From Candidatus Sumerlaeota bacterium (GTDB lineage Bacteria; Sumerlaeota; Sumerlaeia; UBA8349), in assembly GCA_003501375.1 (NCBI GenBank), contig DNPO01000253.1:1-14653 (forward strand): a DNA stretch of 14,653 bases. Direction: 5' to 3'. The position numbers and the translations under genes were made by a program. How positions within the stretch are numbered: position 1 is the first letter of the stretch; every line of letters starts with the position of its first letter. The notes under the pieces are model-generated. The model ran no database searches, had not been told where the DNA came from, and worked only from the letters and a program-made list of their open reading frames with translations. Positions 7,483 to 12,834 of the stretch are shown here, one piece after another.

Positions 7483-9189
7483 CTATTTTGTCGTCTCCTT
7501 GGCAACTGCGGCCTGCGTCGGGGCATATAGTTCCGACATTCCAAAATACTGCATCATAATCTCGGGCAACTTTTTCTCATCTCCCTGCAATCGCGCCATA
7601 AAACGGCACGCCTGGGAGAGAGAACGTAACATCTTGGAATTTAACCGTGGCCCCAAGTCCTTCTCGGGTAATTTTTCGCCTGCAAGATACCGCACATTAC
7701 CGCTCATCCGCGACGCTTTTTTCAAATCGTCCATCGCGTACATCGCATACGCTTTGGCATTCTGGTAACACAGGGTTTCCCGCTGCGTGTTGCCCTGATT
7801 CTTCATCTCGCGCCCCCACTCCAGAAATGCGTTTGTCATGGTGACTTCCACCATTCCCCGGCACACCAGCGCCTGATAATCCATCGACACCAGACGCAAA
7901 CTCAGACGGTAGTATTCACGAGCGGCGGCATACTCCCCAATCTGCTTTTCAAAACCATCCAACGATACCATCTCGTGCGCATCTCCCTGCGCCTTGGTGG
8001 CCAGATTAAACAGGCGATTAGCCAGCAATCGGTCACGCGTCAACGACCAGGGGAGCCAGGTAAGCGACCAGACAAACAATATGGCCAACACCGATATTGT
8101 CCACCGCACCACGGGAGAACGCGGGAACGCAGTCGCACGCGTGCTTACTGCTCCAGATGGTTCCAGCACGTCATCCTCCTGCATAGAACCATAGGCCAAC
8201 GCGACCAGAAAAATAAACAGAGTGCTCAGGCCTGCCTGGTGAAAAGGCCCGCTCACACACGCCAACAATAAAATAGCCACAATGCCACCCAAGGCACAAA
8301 GCCGCTTGATTCTTTCACGCCGACTTTGCAATGCCCGAAAGCGTAACCGTCCCCGTTTGAAAAACAGCACGCCACAAAATACCGCCAGTCCCAATCCCAA
8401 CACACCCATCTCGGCCAACAGTTGTAGCAGATCATTCTTCGCCACCATTGCCAAATCCAAATCGGGTTTCCAGGTCGAATTCGGATGCGCAATGAAATAA
8501 TTTTCCTGAGCACGCGGAGCCAGCACACTGTAAGCATCCAGCCCCTGCCCCCACACCGGACTCGACGCTGCCATGCCGCCCGCGAAGTACAGGGAACGTA
8601 AAGGCGCTTCGGGCGTTTGCCGCCCTTCCTGCGCCACATTCCACACCTGCAATGGGATCAGGATGAGGGCTGTAAGGAAGGAAAGGGAAACCGAGATACG
8701 AGAAAACCAGCGCGAGAATGGCAGATCAATCAATGCGATAAAAAAGAGCGCCCACACGAGCAAATTAACGGCCACGTATAAACTTTGGTGATCCACCCCG
8801 AAATGCGGCGCCCAAAAAAGCGAGAACAGTGCATAACATAAAAATAGCAACAACACGCCGCCCTCCCGTCGCGATTTACCCGCCTCCGCGCCAGCAAGCA
8901 CTTTCCACGTTAGCCACGACGCAAGCATGGGCAAAATCATCCAAAGCGTCAGCACTTCTCTGAAAACCGACAGCGTATAGGTCGAACGACAAAAACCTTC
9001 CAACACGGCGGAGCAAAGACTCGTGGGTATTTGCGGATTTGCCGATGGAAGCCACTGGGCAAAAAACGCAGGGGTGGCCCCCAGCGGGTGTGCCAGTGCA
9101 GCAACCAGCAACGCTGCCAAAGCGAACAACCGGCTCACGTTCAAGAAAAACGATGCTAACCACCTGGAGCGGGTATTTTCCAAATTCAT
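7483..9189 (-). CDS. O-antigen ligase/polymerase (Wzy_C)-like membrane protein with C-terminal helical domain, probably degenerate
   Basis: A 568-residue inner-membrane protein. Hydrophobic segments lie at about 18-35, 80-100, 110-127, 137-154, 167-183, 259-276, 298-315, 318-334 and 361-380. The central part resembles the Wzy_C/WaaL-type O-antigen ligase family: SPVWGQGLDAYSVLAP (210-225) fits the GVGxGNF region and KNDLLQLLAEMGVLGLGL (251-268) the HNDxLQLLAExGxxG motif. The usual His of that motif is Lys here, and the several membrane spans normally between the N-terminal spans and this loop seem to be missing. Residues about 385-550 are helical and TPR-like, as in long family members. ATG at 9187-9189 was chosen for the GGAGG 5 nt upstream; an ATG at 9201 is possible, a TTG at 9258 unlikely. 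The gene abuts queA. Ligase activity is doubtful. Confidence 0.7.
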   Translation of the reverse strand: MNLENTRSRWLASFFLNVSRLFALAALLVAALAHPLGATPAFFAQWLPSANPQIPTSLCSAVLEGFCRSTYTLSVFREVLTLWMILPMLASWLTWKVLAGAEAGKSRREGGVLLLFLCYALFSLFWAPHFGVDHQSLYVAVNLLVWALFFIALIDLPFSRWFSRISVSLSFLTALILIPLQVWNVAQEGRQTPEAPLRSLYFAGGMAASSPVWGQGLDAYSVLAPRAQENYFIAHPNSTWKPDLDLAMVAKNDLLQLLAEMGVLGLGLAVFCGVLFFKRGRLRFRALQSRRERIKRLCALGGIVAILLLACVSGPFHQAGLSTLFIFLVALAYGSMQEDDVLEPSGAVSTRATAFPRSPVVRWTISVLAILFVWSLTWLPWSLTRDRLLANRLFNLATKAQGDAHEMVSLDGFEKQIGEYAAAREYYRLSLRLVSMDYQALVCRGMVEVTMTNAFLEWGREMKNQGNTQRETLCYQNAKAYAMYAMDDLKKASRMSGNVRYLAGEKLPEKDLGPRLNSKMLRSLSQACRFMARLQGDEKKLPEIMMQYFGMSELYAPTQAAVAKETTK

Positions 9190-9221
9190 GCGTTCCTCCA
9201 TATATTTACCCCCACATGATG

Positions 9222-9317
9222 AACCGCTGATGGTCGCTAATCCCTCTGTTTGAAACAAAATATCCCGTCATTTCTATATTTTGTTGTATTAGCGTTTATC
9301 AGCGTCCATTAGCGGTT
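9222..9317. repeat. Long imperfect inverted repeat with AGCG-periodic arms
   Basis: The left arm 9222-9241 and right arm 9298-9317 are complementary at 17 of 20 positions. The right side is extended to 9288 by another unit, so AGCG recurs every 10 nt (9291, 9301, 9311). Nested inside is a perfect 9-bp inverted repeat, ACAAAATAT (9255-9263) with ATATTTTGT (9276-9284). The element lies about 30 bp upstream of the membrane-protein start, in its leader. It could be a mobile palindromic intergenic repeat or a regulatory RNA structure. The rest of the 273-bp gap 9190-9462 holds only the tRNA promoter. Confidence 0.6.
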
Positions 9318-9391
9318 TAAGAATCACAGCATTCCAGCGCCACGCGCCGTATCATCATAATCCCGTTTCAAAATTCCGCCACATAAAAATC

Positions 9392-9420
9392 TTGACAAAT
9401 TCCATTCTTCCCTTCAGAAT
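9392..9420 (+). promoter_or_regulatory. Probable promoter of the tRNA-Gly gene
   Basis: TTGACA (9392-9397) is followed after 17 nt by CAGAAT (9415-9420), a 4/6 match to the -10 consensus. The predicted start is about 35 nt before the mature tRNA 5' end, which fits a short precursor leader. Motif-based inference. Confidence 0.5.
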
Positions 9421-9462
9421 TGTCACCCAGATGCGTGTTCCGCTCCGGCGGGCAAGCCTTGA

Positions 9463-9538
9463 GCGGGAATAGCTCAGTTGGTAGAGCATCAGCTTCCCAA
9501 GCTGAGGGTCGCGAGTTCGAACCTCGTTTCCCGCTCCA
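9463..9538 (+). tRNA. tRNA-Gly (anticodon CCC)
   Basis: A 76-nt cloverleaf with encoded CCA. The acceptor stem pairs GCGGGAA (9463-9469) with TTCCCGC (9528-9534), then discriminator T and CCA (9536-9538). The D arm contains AGTTGGTAGA. The anticodon stem TCAGC/GCTGA encloses loop TTCCCAA with anticodon CCC at 9496-9498, which reads GGG. The T arm has GCGAG, TTCGAAC, CTCGT with one G-U pair. All arms are complete, so the gene looks functional. Confidence 0.97.
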
Positions 9539-9587
9539 ATTAGTCCATGTTTATAGGGGCTTGCTTAAGGTAAAAAAAACAAAGATT

Positions 9588-9604
9588 TAGCACAGGTAGC
9601 ACAG
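9588..9604. repeat. Short tandem repeat TAGCACAG x2
   Basis: Two copies of TAGCACAG (9588-9595 and 9597-9604) are separated by one G, between the tRNA and its terminator. No function is apparent. Confidence 0.5.
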
Positions 9605-9605
9605 C

Positions 9606-9640
9606 AAAAAGCCCGGCCGAAATGGCCGGGCTTTTTTTTA
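9606..9640 (+). terminator. Strong intrinsic terminator after tRNA-Gly
   Basis: GCCCGGCC (9611-9618) and GGCCGGGC (9624-9631) form a perfect 8-bp GC stem around loop GAAAT. Eight T follow, and an A tract precedes it that can pair with them. It ends the tRNA transcript 70 nt after the CCA and isolates the toxin-antitoxin unit from it. Confidence 0.93.
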
Positions 9641-9725
9641 ACCTTTGGCGCCTTTCTTGCTAACCCAATATTTCCACAACTTGACCTAACTTTATTTCAA
9701 ATAACGCATCCTGTTGACATTTTAA

Positions 9726-9755
9726 TTGACACTTCTGCAATTTTTGATGTATCTT
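9726..9755 (+). promoter_or_regulatory. Probable promoter of the toxin-antitoxin operon
   Basis: TTGACA (9726-9731) is followed after 18 nt by TATCTT (9750-9755), a 4/6 match to the -10 consensus. A second TTGACA sits 12 nt upstream at 9714-9719. The duplicated hexamer could be an operator half-site, since TA antitoxins usually repress their own promoter, but the two copies are in direct orientation. The predicted start is about 28 nt before the toxin ATG. Confidence 0.5.
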
Positions 9756-9789
9756 AATGCAGGGTACCTAACAGGGGAGGCATCCGGGC

Positions 9790-10167
9790 ATGCAGGGAAA
9801 AGAACAAAAGAATACTTGGCAAATTAGCATTGAACTTGCCAGTAAAAAACAATTCAAAGATTACAAGAAAAAGTATCCACGCGAGTATTTGTCCTGTTTT
9901 GCAAATTTGGAACGCTTGCTCGAATTCCTGAACCAAGGTGTGCAGGGGGCTTTTGAAATAGGGTTTTTGGGATCGGAAGGGGAGAATTGCTGGAGAATAG
10001 CCCAAACAAAAGTTCAATCGGCGAAGGAAACACGTTTATATATCTATGTTTATTCTGACGAAAATACAATTTATGTGATGGGTGTTGGCAACAAGGAAAC
10101 TCAGAAAAAAGACATTCGTGAGATAAAGGAAGTGATCCGAAAGGCATTTGGAACAGGGCGACAATAA
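9790..10167 (+). CDS. RelE/HigB-like toxin of a type II toxin-antitoxin pair
   Basis: A 125-residue basic protein. The fold-level pattern is that of RelE/HigB (Gp49-like) mRNA interferases: an N-terminal strand and basic helix (QFKDYKKKYP), a middle helix (CFANLERLLEFLNQG), then strands CWRIAQTKV, TRLYIYVYSD and TIYVMGVGNKETQKKDIREIKEVIRK. The last resembles the typical GF-KKTQKTP-EI-A ending of this family. The start ATG follows GGGGAGG by 9 nt. An XRE-type antitoxin gene follows on the same strand, the HigBA order with toxin first. By family knowledge it would cleave ribosome-bound mRNA; the catalytic residues are not certain from sequence. No ORF overlaps the antitoxin start, unlike most such pairs: 109 bp separate the two genes. 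Confidence 0.75.
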   Translation: MQGKEQKNTWQISIELASKKQFKDYKKKYPREYLSCFANLERLLEFLNQGVQGAFEIGFLGSEGENCWRIAQTKVQSAKETRLYIYVYSDENTIYVMGVGNKETQKKDIREIKEVIRKAFGTGRQ

Positions 10168-10178
10168 ATACGCCCGTA

Positions 10179-10210
10179 GTCGCTCCCTGCGGAGGAGCGT
10201 GAGCAAAATA
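10179..10210 (+). repeat. CRISPR type I-C repeat-like unit A (degenerate 3' end)
   Basis: A 32-nt stretch beginning GTCGCTCCC. Aligned without gaps to a typical 32-nt type I-C repeat (GTCGCTCCC, 5-nt loop, GGGAGCGTG, ATTGAAAC), 20 of the first 23 positions agree, but the tail reads AGCAAAATA instead of GATTGAAAC. It forms a 6-bp hairpin, CGCTCC with GGAGCG. The comparison is with the remembered family consensus, not a database hit. Confidence 0.6.
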
Positions 10211-10221
10211 GAATCATTTAA

Positions 10222-10243
10222 GTCGCTCCCCGCGCGGGAGCGT
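10222..10243 (+). repeat. CRISPR type I-C repeat-like unit B (3' truncated)
   Basis: GTCGCTCCC, CGCGC, GGGAGCGT: all 22 positions fit the 5' part of type I-C repeats. It forms a 7-bp hairpin (CGCTCCC with GGGAGCG, loop CGCGC). It lacks the ATTGAAAC tail because unit C begins at once, sharing the GT at 10242-10243. It starts 43 nt after unit A, too close for a normal 66-67-nt repeat-spacer period. Confidence 0.65.
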
Positions 10244-10275
10244 TGCCCCCCCACGCGGGGGCATGGATTGAAAAC
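10242..10275 (+). repeat. CRISPR type I-C repeat-like unit C, nearly full length, abutting the antitoxin start
   Basis: It reads GTTG, a C run, ACGCGGGGGC, then ATGGATTGAAAAC. Against the common I-C form (GTCGC..., ACGCGGGGGC, GTGGATTGAAAC) it differs by two substitutions and one extra base each in the C and A runs. It forms a 7-bp hairpin, TGCCCCC with GGGGGCA around CCACGC. The tail ends one base before the antitoxin ATG at 10277. In type I-C systems Cas5d cuts at the 3' base of this hairpin; here that would be near 10263/10264. Confidence 0.7.
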
Positions 10276-10276
10276 A

Positions 10277-10855
10277 ATGAAAACGAAATTCAAGAGTGCC
10301 GCTGCTGCTGCTGCATTCCTGGCGGATGATCCCGAAGTCGAAAAGCAAGTTGTCGAAGAAGTTGCAAAAACTCGCTTGGTTACCATTCTAATCAAGGCGC
10401 GTATGGAAAAGAAATGGTCTCAGAAACAAATGGCGGAAGCGCTGCATTGCGATCCGAGCCGGATATGTCGCATCGAATCCGGATCGGATGATAAACTCCG
10501 CTGGAGTGAAGTGATTTCCTGGTTCCAGGCTTTGGGCTTGAATGTCAGCCTGCTATTGGATGATAAAACAATGCCACGCGCAGCGCGTATCAAGCATTGT
10601 GTGCTTCGCACCCACCAGATGCTGGAGGAATTAATTTCCATTGCCAAAGAAACCAGTGGCGAACCGGAAATTGCAAAGCAGATTCGTCAATTTTATGGCG
10701 AAGTGTTGTTTAATTTCATAACCCGCTTCTCCGACAACTACGAGAGCCTTCTTTCGGTTATCCAAGTTTCCGATGTTTCTCTCCCAGAAAAGGAAGGAAA
10801 TGAGCAAGAAATTTCTGCAAACAAAAAAGATGAAACATCTGTCTTCTCGCATTAA
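10277..10855 (+). CDS. XRE/HigA-like antitoxin with helix-turn-helix and C-terminal extension
   Basis: A 192-residue protein. Residues about 36-95 are a Cro/C1-type helix-turn-helix (ILIKARMEKKWSQKQMAEAL, then CDPSRICRIESGSDDKLRWSEVISWFQALGLNVSLLL). Before it is a poly-Ala stretch and the DDPEVEKQVVEEVAK helix often seen in HigA-like antitoxins. After it, residues 100-192 form an uncommon helical extension, with a polar, disordered-looking end. It should bind the toxin and repress the operon promoter. The ATG at 10277 was chosen because homology-like sequence starts there. There is no good Shine-Dalgarno; the nearest purines are GGGGG and GGA inside repeat-like unit C. An in-frame TTG at 10268, inside that repeat, is an alternative. 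The frame stays open upstream through the repeats to 10148, giving an Arg-rich, unconvincing extension. Confidence 0.82.
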   Translation: MKTKFKSAAAAAAFLADDPEVEKQVVEEVAKTRLVTILIKARMEKKWSQKQMAEALHCDPSRICRIESGSDDKLRWSEVISWFQALGLNVSLLLDDKTMPRAARIKHCVLRTHQMLEELISIAKETSGEPEIAKQIRQFYGEVLFNFITRFSDNYESLLSVIQVSDVSLPEKEGNEQEISANKKDETSVFSH

Positions 10856-10867
10856 AATATACGAAAC

Positions 10868-10895
10868 TTGACAAACCTGCACAATACGGTATTCT
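10868..10895 (+). promoter_or_regulatory. Probable promoter of ftsY
   Basis: TTGACA (10868-10873) is followed after 16 nt by TATTCT (10890-10895), a 4/6 match to the -10 consensus. It begins 12 nt after the antitoxin stop, giving a leader of about 175 nt before the ftsY ATG. Motif-based inference. Confidence 0.5.
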
Positions 10896-10943
10896 ACTTT
10901 GCTGCTGTGTTGAGCACATGCAGCAAGGCAAAGGCTCTGGCCC

Positions 10944-10959
10944 CTTGCCGGGGGGCAAG
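10944..10959 (+). other. Hairpin 1 of the ftsY leader
   Basis: CTTGCC and GGCAAG form a perfect 6-bp stem with a GGGG loop. It is GC-rich and not followed by T, so it is not an intrinsic terminator. It lies about 40 nt into the predicted ftsY transcript. Confidence 0.5.
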
Positions 10960-10972
10960 CATCAGCGAGAAC

Positions 10973-11007
10973 AACGGAAGTTGCGGGTAGTTTATTTTCC
11001 GTTTTTT
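10973..11007 (+). terminator. Possible weak terminator or attenuator in the ftsY leader
   Basis: AACGGAA (10973-10979) pairs with TTCCGTT (10997-11003) around a 17-nt loop, followed directly by four more T (six T in a row from 11002). It may end the toxin-antitoxin transcript. If the ftsY promoter upstream is real, it would also attenuate ftsY. The long loop makes it weak. Confidence 0.4.
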
Positions 11008-11029
11008 GCCCCAGGTAAGAATTTACCCG

Positions 11030-11054
11030 TTCCCGGCCCTATGATGGTCGGGAA
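11030..11054 (+). other. Hairpin just upstream of the ftsY ribosome binding site
   Basis: TTCCCGGCC pairs with GGTCGGGAA (nine pairs, one of them G-U) around loop CTATGAT. A smaller GGTAA/TTACC hairpin (11014-11027) precedes it. The ftsY ribosome site AAGGAA begins about 10 nt downstream, so the structure could affect translation or mRNA stability. Confidence 0.5.
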
Positions 11055-11077
11055 TTGTTGTTTAAGGAACAAATAAA

Positions 11078-12211
11078 ATGAGCGATACCCCCCAGAAAAA
11101 AGCCGGTTTTTTTAAACGACTCTTTGGCGGCGGCTCCGAAGAACAACCCACGGAAACCCCGGCGGAAACAACGCCCACGCCCGCTGAGACAGAACCCAGC
11201 GCCCCGGTAGAAATTGCACCGGTTGCCGTTGAACCCGTGCCCGTTCCTCAACCCGTGGTGGAACCTGCGCCGCAGCCCGAAGAGCCAGAAACAAAAGAAG
11301 GCTTTTTTGCCCGGCTGAAGAAGCAACTGTCCAAAACTAAAACCTCCCTGGTTGAAAAAGTCCGCAACGTCATTCGTCTGCACGGCAAGGTCAACGAGGA
11401 ACTGCTCGAAGAAATCGAGATGATTCTGGTACAGGCCGACGTCGGCATCGAGACCACCACCAAGATCATCGATGAAATGCGCAAAAATAGCGAGGCCCGC
11501 AAGGTCGAAGGGCCGGATGCGCTCATTGCGCTTTTTAAAGAATCCCTCCTCAACATCGTCACTCACGATGAGCACGTCCTGAAACTACAGTCCACACCCC
11601 CCACCATCGTTCTCTTTGTCGGCGTGAACGGCACGGGCAAAACCACCACCATCGGAAAGTTGGCGAAGGAATTCAAAGAGCAAGGCAAACGCGTCCTGCT
11701 CGTTGCCGCTGACACCTTCCGCGCTGCCGCGGTGGAACAGTTGACCCTGTGGTCGGAGCGCATCGGTGTTGAGATTTCCAAGAAGGAAATGGGCAGCGAT
11801 CCCGCGTCCGTTTGTTTCGAGGCACTCAGCGGGCATGCCAGCCAGTACGACGTCATCCTGATCGACACAGCAGGCCGCCTGCACACGCGCAGCAACCTGA
11901 TGGAAGAGTTGAAAAAAATCGACCGCGTTATCAAGAAAGTGCTGCCCGAAGCTCCGCATGAGACCATTCTGGTGCTGGATGCCACGACTGGACAGAATGC
12001 GCTAAACCAGGCAAAAATCTTCAGCGAAGCAGTCAACGTTACCGGTTTTATCATGACAAAGTTGGACGGCACCGCCAAGGGTGGCGTGTTGATCGCCCTG
12101 CGCAATCTGTTTGACATTCCTATCCTGAAAATCGGCATTGGCGAGTCGGAACACGACCTGCGCGATTTTGACCCGACCGCCTTTGTTGACGCGCTCTTTG
12201 AAGTGGAGTAA
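11078..12211 (+). CDS. ftsY: Signal recognition particle receptor FtsY
   Basis: A 377-residue SRP GTPase. It docks ribosome-SRP complexes at the inner membrane for co-translational insertion. The N-terminus has a basic amphipathic segment (KKAGFFKRLFGG, 7-18), an acidic Pro/Glu/Thr-rich A domain (20-72) and a second such segment (GFFARLKKQL, 75-84), both likely membrane contacts. The N domain helices run from about 85 to 165. The G domain shows the P-loop GVNGTGKTTT (182-191), DTFRAAAVEQL (212-222), DTAGRL (263-268), TKLDGTAKGG (327-336) and a C-terminal DLRDFDPTAFVDALF. These separate FtsY from Ffh, which has an M domain. AAGGAA lies upstream of the ATG. It is 57 bp upstream of hslV and probably cotranscribed with it. 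Confidence 0.97.
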   Translation: MSDTPQKKAGFFKRLFGGGSEEQPTETPAETTPTPAETEPSAPVEIAPVAVEPVPVPQPVVEPAPQPEEPETKEGFFARLKKQLSKTKTSLVEKVRNVIRLHGKVNEELLEEIEMILVQADVGIETTTKIIDEMRKNSEARKVEGPDALIALFKESLLNIVTHDEHVLKLQSTPPTIVLFVGVNGTGKTTTIGKLAKEFKEQGKRVLLVAADTFRAAAVEQLTLWSERIGVEISKKEMGSDPASVCFEALSGHASQYDVILIDTAGRLHTRSNLMEELKKIDRVIKKVLPEAPHETILVLDATTGQNALNQAKIFSEAVNVTGFIMTKLDGTAKGGVLIALRNLFDIPILKIGIGESEHDLRDFDPTAFVDALFEVE

Positions 12212-12223
12212 ACTATAAGTCCT

Positions 12224-12253
12224 ATAAGGCGTATGGCCTCATATACGCCTTAT
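12224..12253 (+). other. Perfect 11-bp intercistronic hairpin between ftsY and hslV
   Basis: ATAAGGCGTAT (12224-12234) is perfectly complementary to ATACGCCTTAT (12243-12253), loop GGCCTCAT. No T run follows, so it is not an intrinsic terminator. It could stabilise or process the mRNA. It ends 15 nt before the hslV ATG. An alternative fold pairs GGCC in the loop with GGCC at 12260-12263. Confidence 0.65.
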
Positions 12254-12268
12254 GAAAAAGGCCCTCCT

Positions 12269-12811
12269 ATGACCGACGCCCCCACCTTCCACGGCACCAC
12301 CATCCTCGCCGTTCGGCGCAACGGACAAACCGCCATCGCTGGCGACGGACAGGTTACGCTCGGCAACACCATCATGAAATCTGGTGCACGCAAAGTACGC
12401 CGCCTGTACGATAACTCCATCCTCGCCGGATTCGCCGGTTCCACCGCCGACGCTTTTGCCCTCTTTGAAAAATTCGAGGCCAAACTCAAAGAGTTCAACG
12501 GCAACCTCGCTCGCGCCGCAGTCGAACTCGCCAAAGACTGGCGTACCGATCGCGCGCTCCGCCGACTGGAAGCCATGCTCCTCACAGCCAATAAGGACAC
12601 CATACTCCTGATCTCTGGTAATGGCGATGTGATAGAACCCGACGATTCCGTTGCAGCCATTGGTTCCGGTGCGCCGATGGCGCTTGCCGCCGCTCGCGCG
12701 CTCTTGGCACACACGGAACTTACCGCCGAAGCCATCGCGCACGAATCCTTAAATATCGCAGCGGATATTTGCATTTACACAAATACCCATGTTACAATAG
12801 AGACACTTTGA
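12269..12811 (+). CDS. hslV: HslV, peptidase subunit of the HslUV ATP-dependent protease
   Basis: A 180-residue N-terminal threonine peptidase, with the usual family length. A 9-residue propeptide ending FHG precedes the catalytic T10 in TTILAVRRNGQ. Other signatures are AIAGDGQVTLGNT, ARKVRRLY, ILAGFAGSTADAFALFEKFEAKL, LAKDWRTDRALRRLEAMLL, ISGNGDVIEPDD, AIGSGAPMALAAARALL and AADICIYTN. With the HslU ATPase it forms the double-ring protease that degrades misfolded and some regulatory proteins in the cytoplasm. I chose the ATG at 12269 since an upstream ATG at 12233 lies within the intercistronic hairpin and adds 12 residues not typical of the family; AAAGG precedes 12269. hslU does not follow, which is unusual; it must be elsewhere. 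Confidence 0.96.
   Translation: MTDAPTFHGTTILAVRRNGQTAIAGDGQVTLGNTIMKSGARKVRRLYDNSILAGFAGSTADAFALFEKFEAKLKEFNGNLARAAVELAKDWRTDRALRRLEAMLLTANKDTILLISGNGDVIEPDDSVAAIGSGAPMALAAARALLAHTELTAEAIAHESLNIAADICIYTNTHVTIETL
12769..12798 (+). promoter_or_regulatory. Possible internal promoter for the secreted-protein gene
   Basis: TACAAT (12793-12798), a 5/6 match to the -10 consensus, lies 18 nt after TTGCAT (12769-12774), a weak -35. It sits at the 3' end of hslV. The expected start, about 12805, lies before the AAGGAGG of the next gene. Low confidence because the -35 is poor. Confidence 0.3.
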
Positions 12812-12834
12812 GGAACCCCGAAGGAGGACGTCGT

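Noticed and set aside
10148..10276. N-terminal extension of the antitoxin from a TTG at 10148
   Set aside because: It would translate the repeat-like hairpins into an Arg/Ser/Pro-rich stretch with no family resemblance and overlap the toxin gene. The helix-turn-helix protein starts sensibly at 10277.
10168..10276. An active CRISPR array
   Set aside because: Units are degenerate or truncated, spacing is 43 and 20 nt rather than 66-67, and no spacers of normal length or cas genes are present in the window.
10937..10968. A fourth CRISPR-like repeat in the ftsY leader (GGCCCCTTGCCGGGGGGC)
   Set aside because: Only about half of the positions fit the I-C form and the ATTGAAAC tail is absent; a simple GC hairpin explains it.
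11039..12774. Several minus-strand open frames of 104-191 codons opposite ftsY and hslV
   Set aside because: They mirror codon usage of ftsY and hslV, which are firmly identified; low-complexity products.
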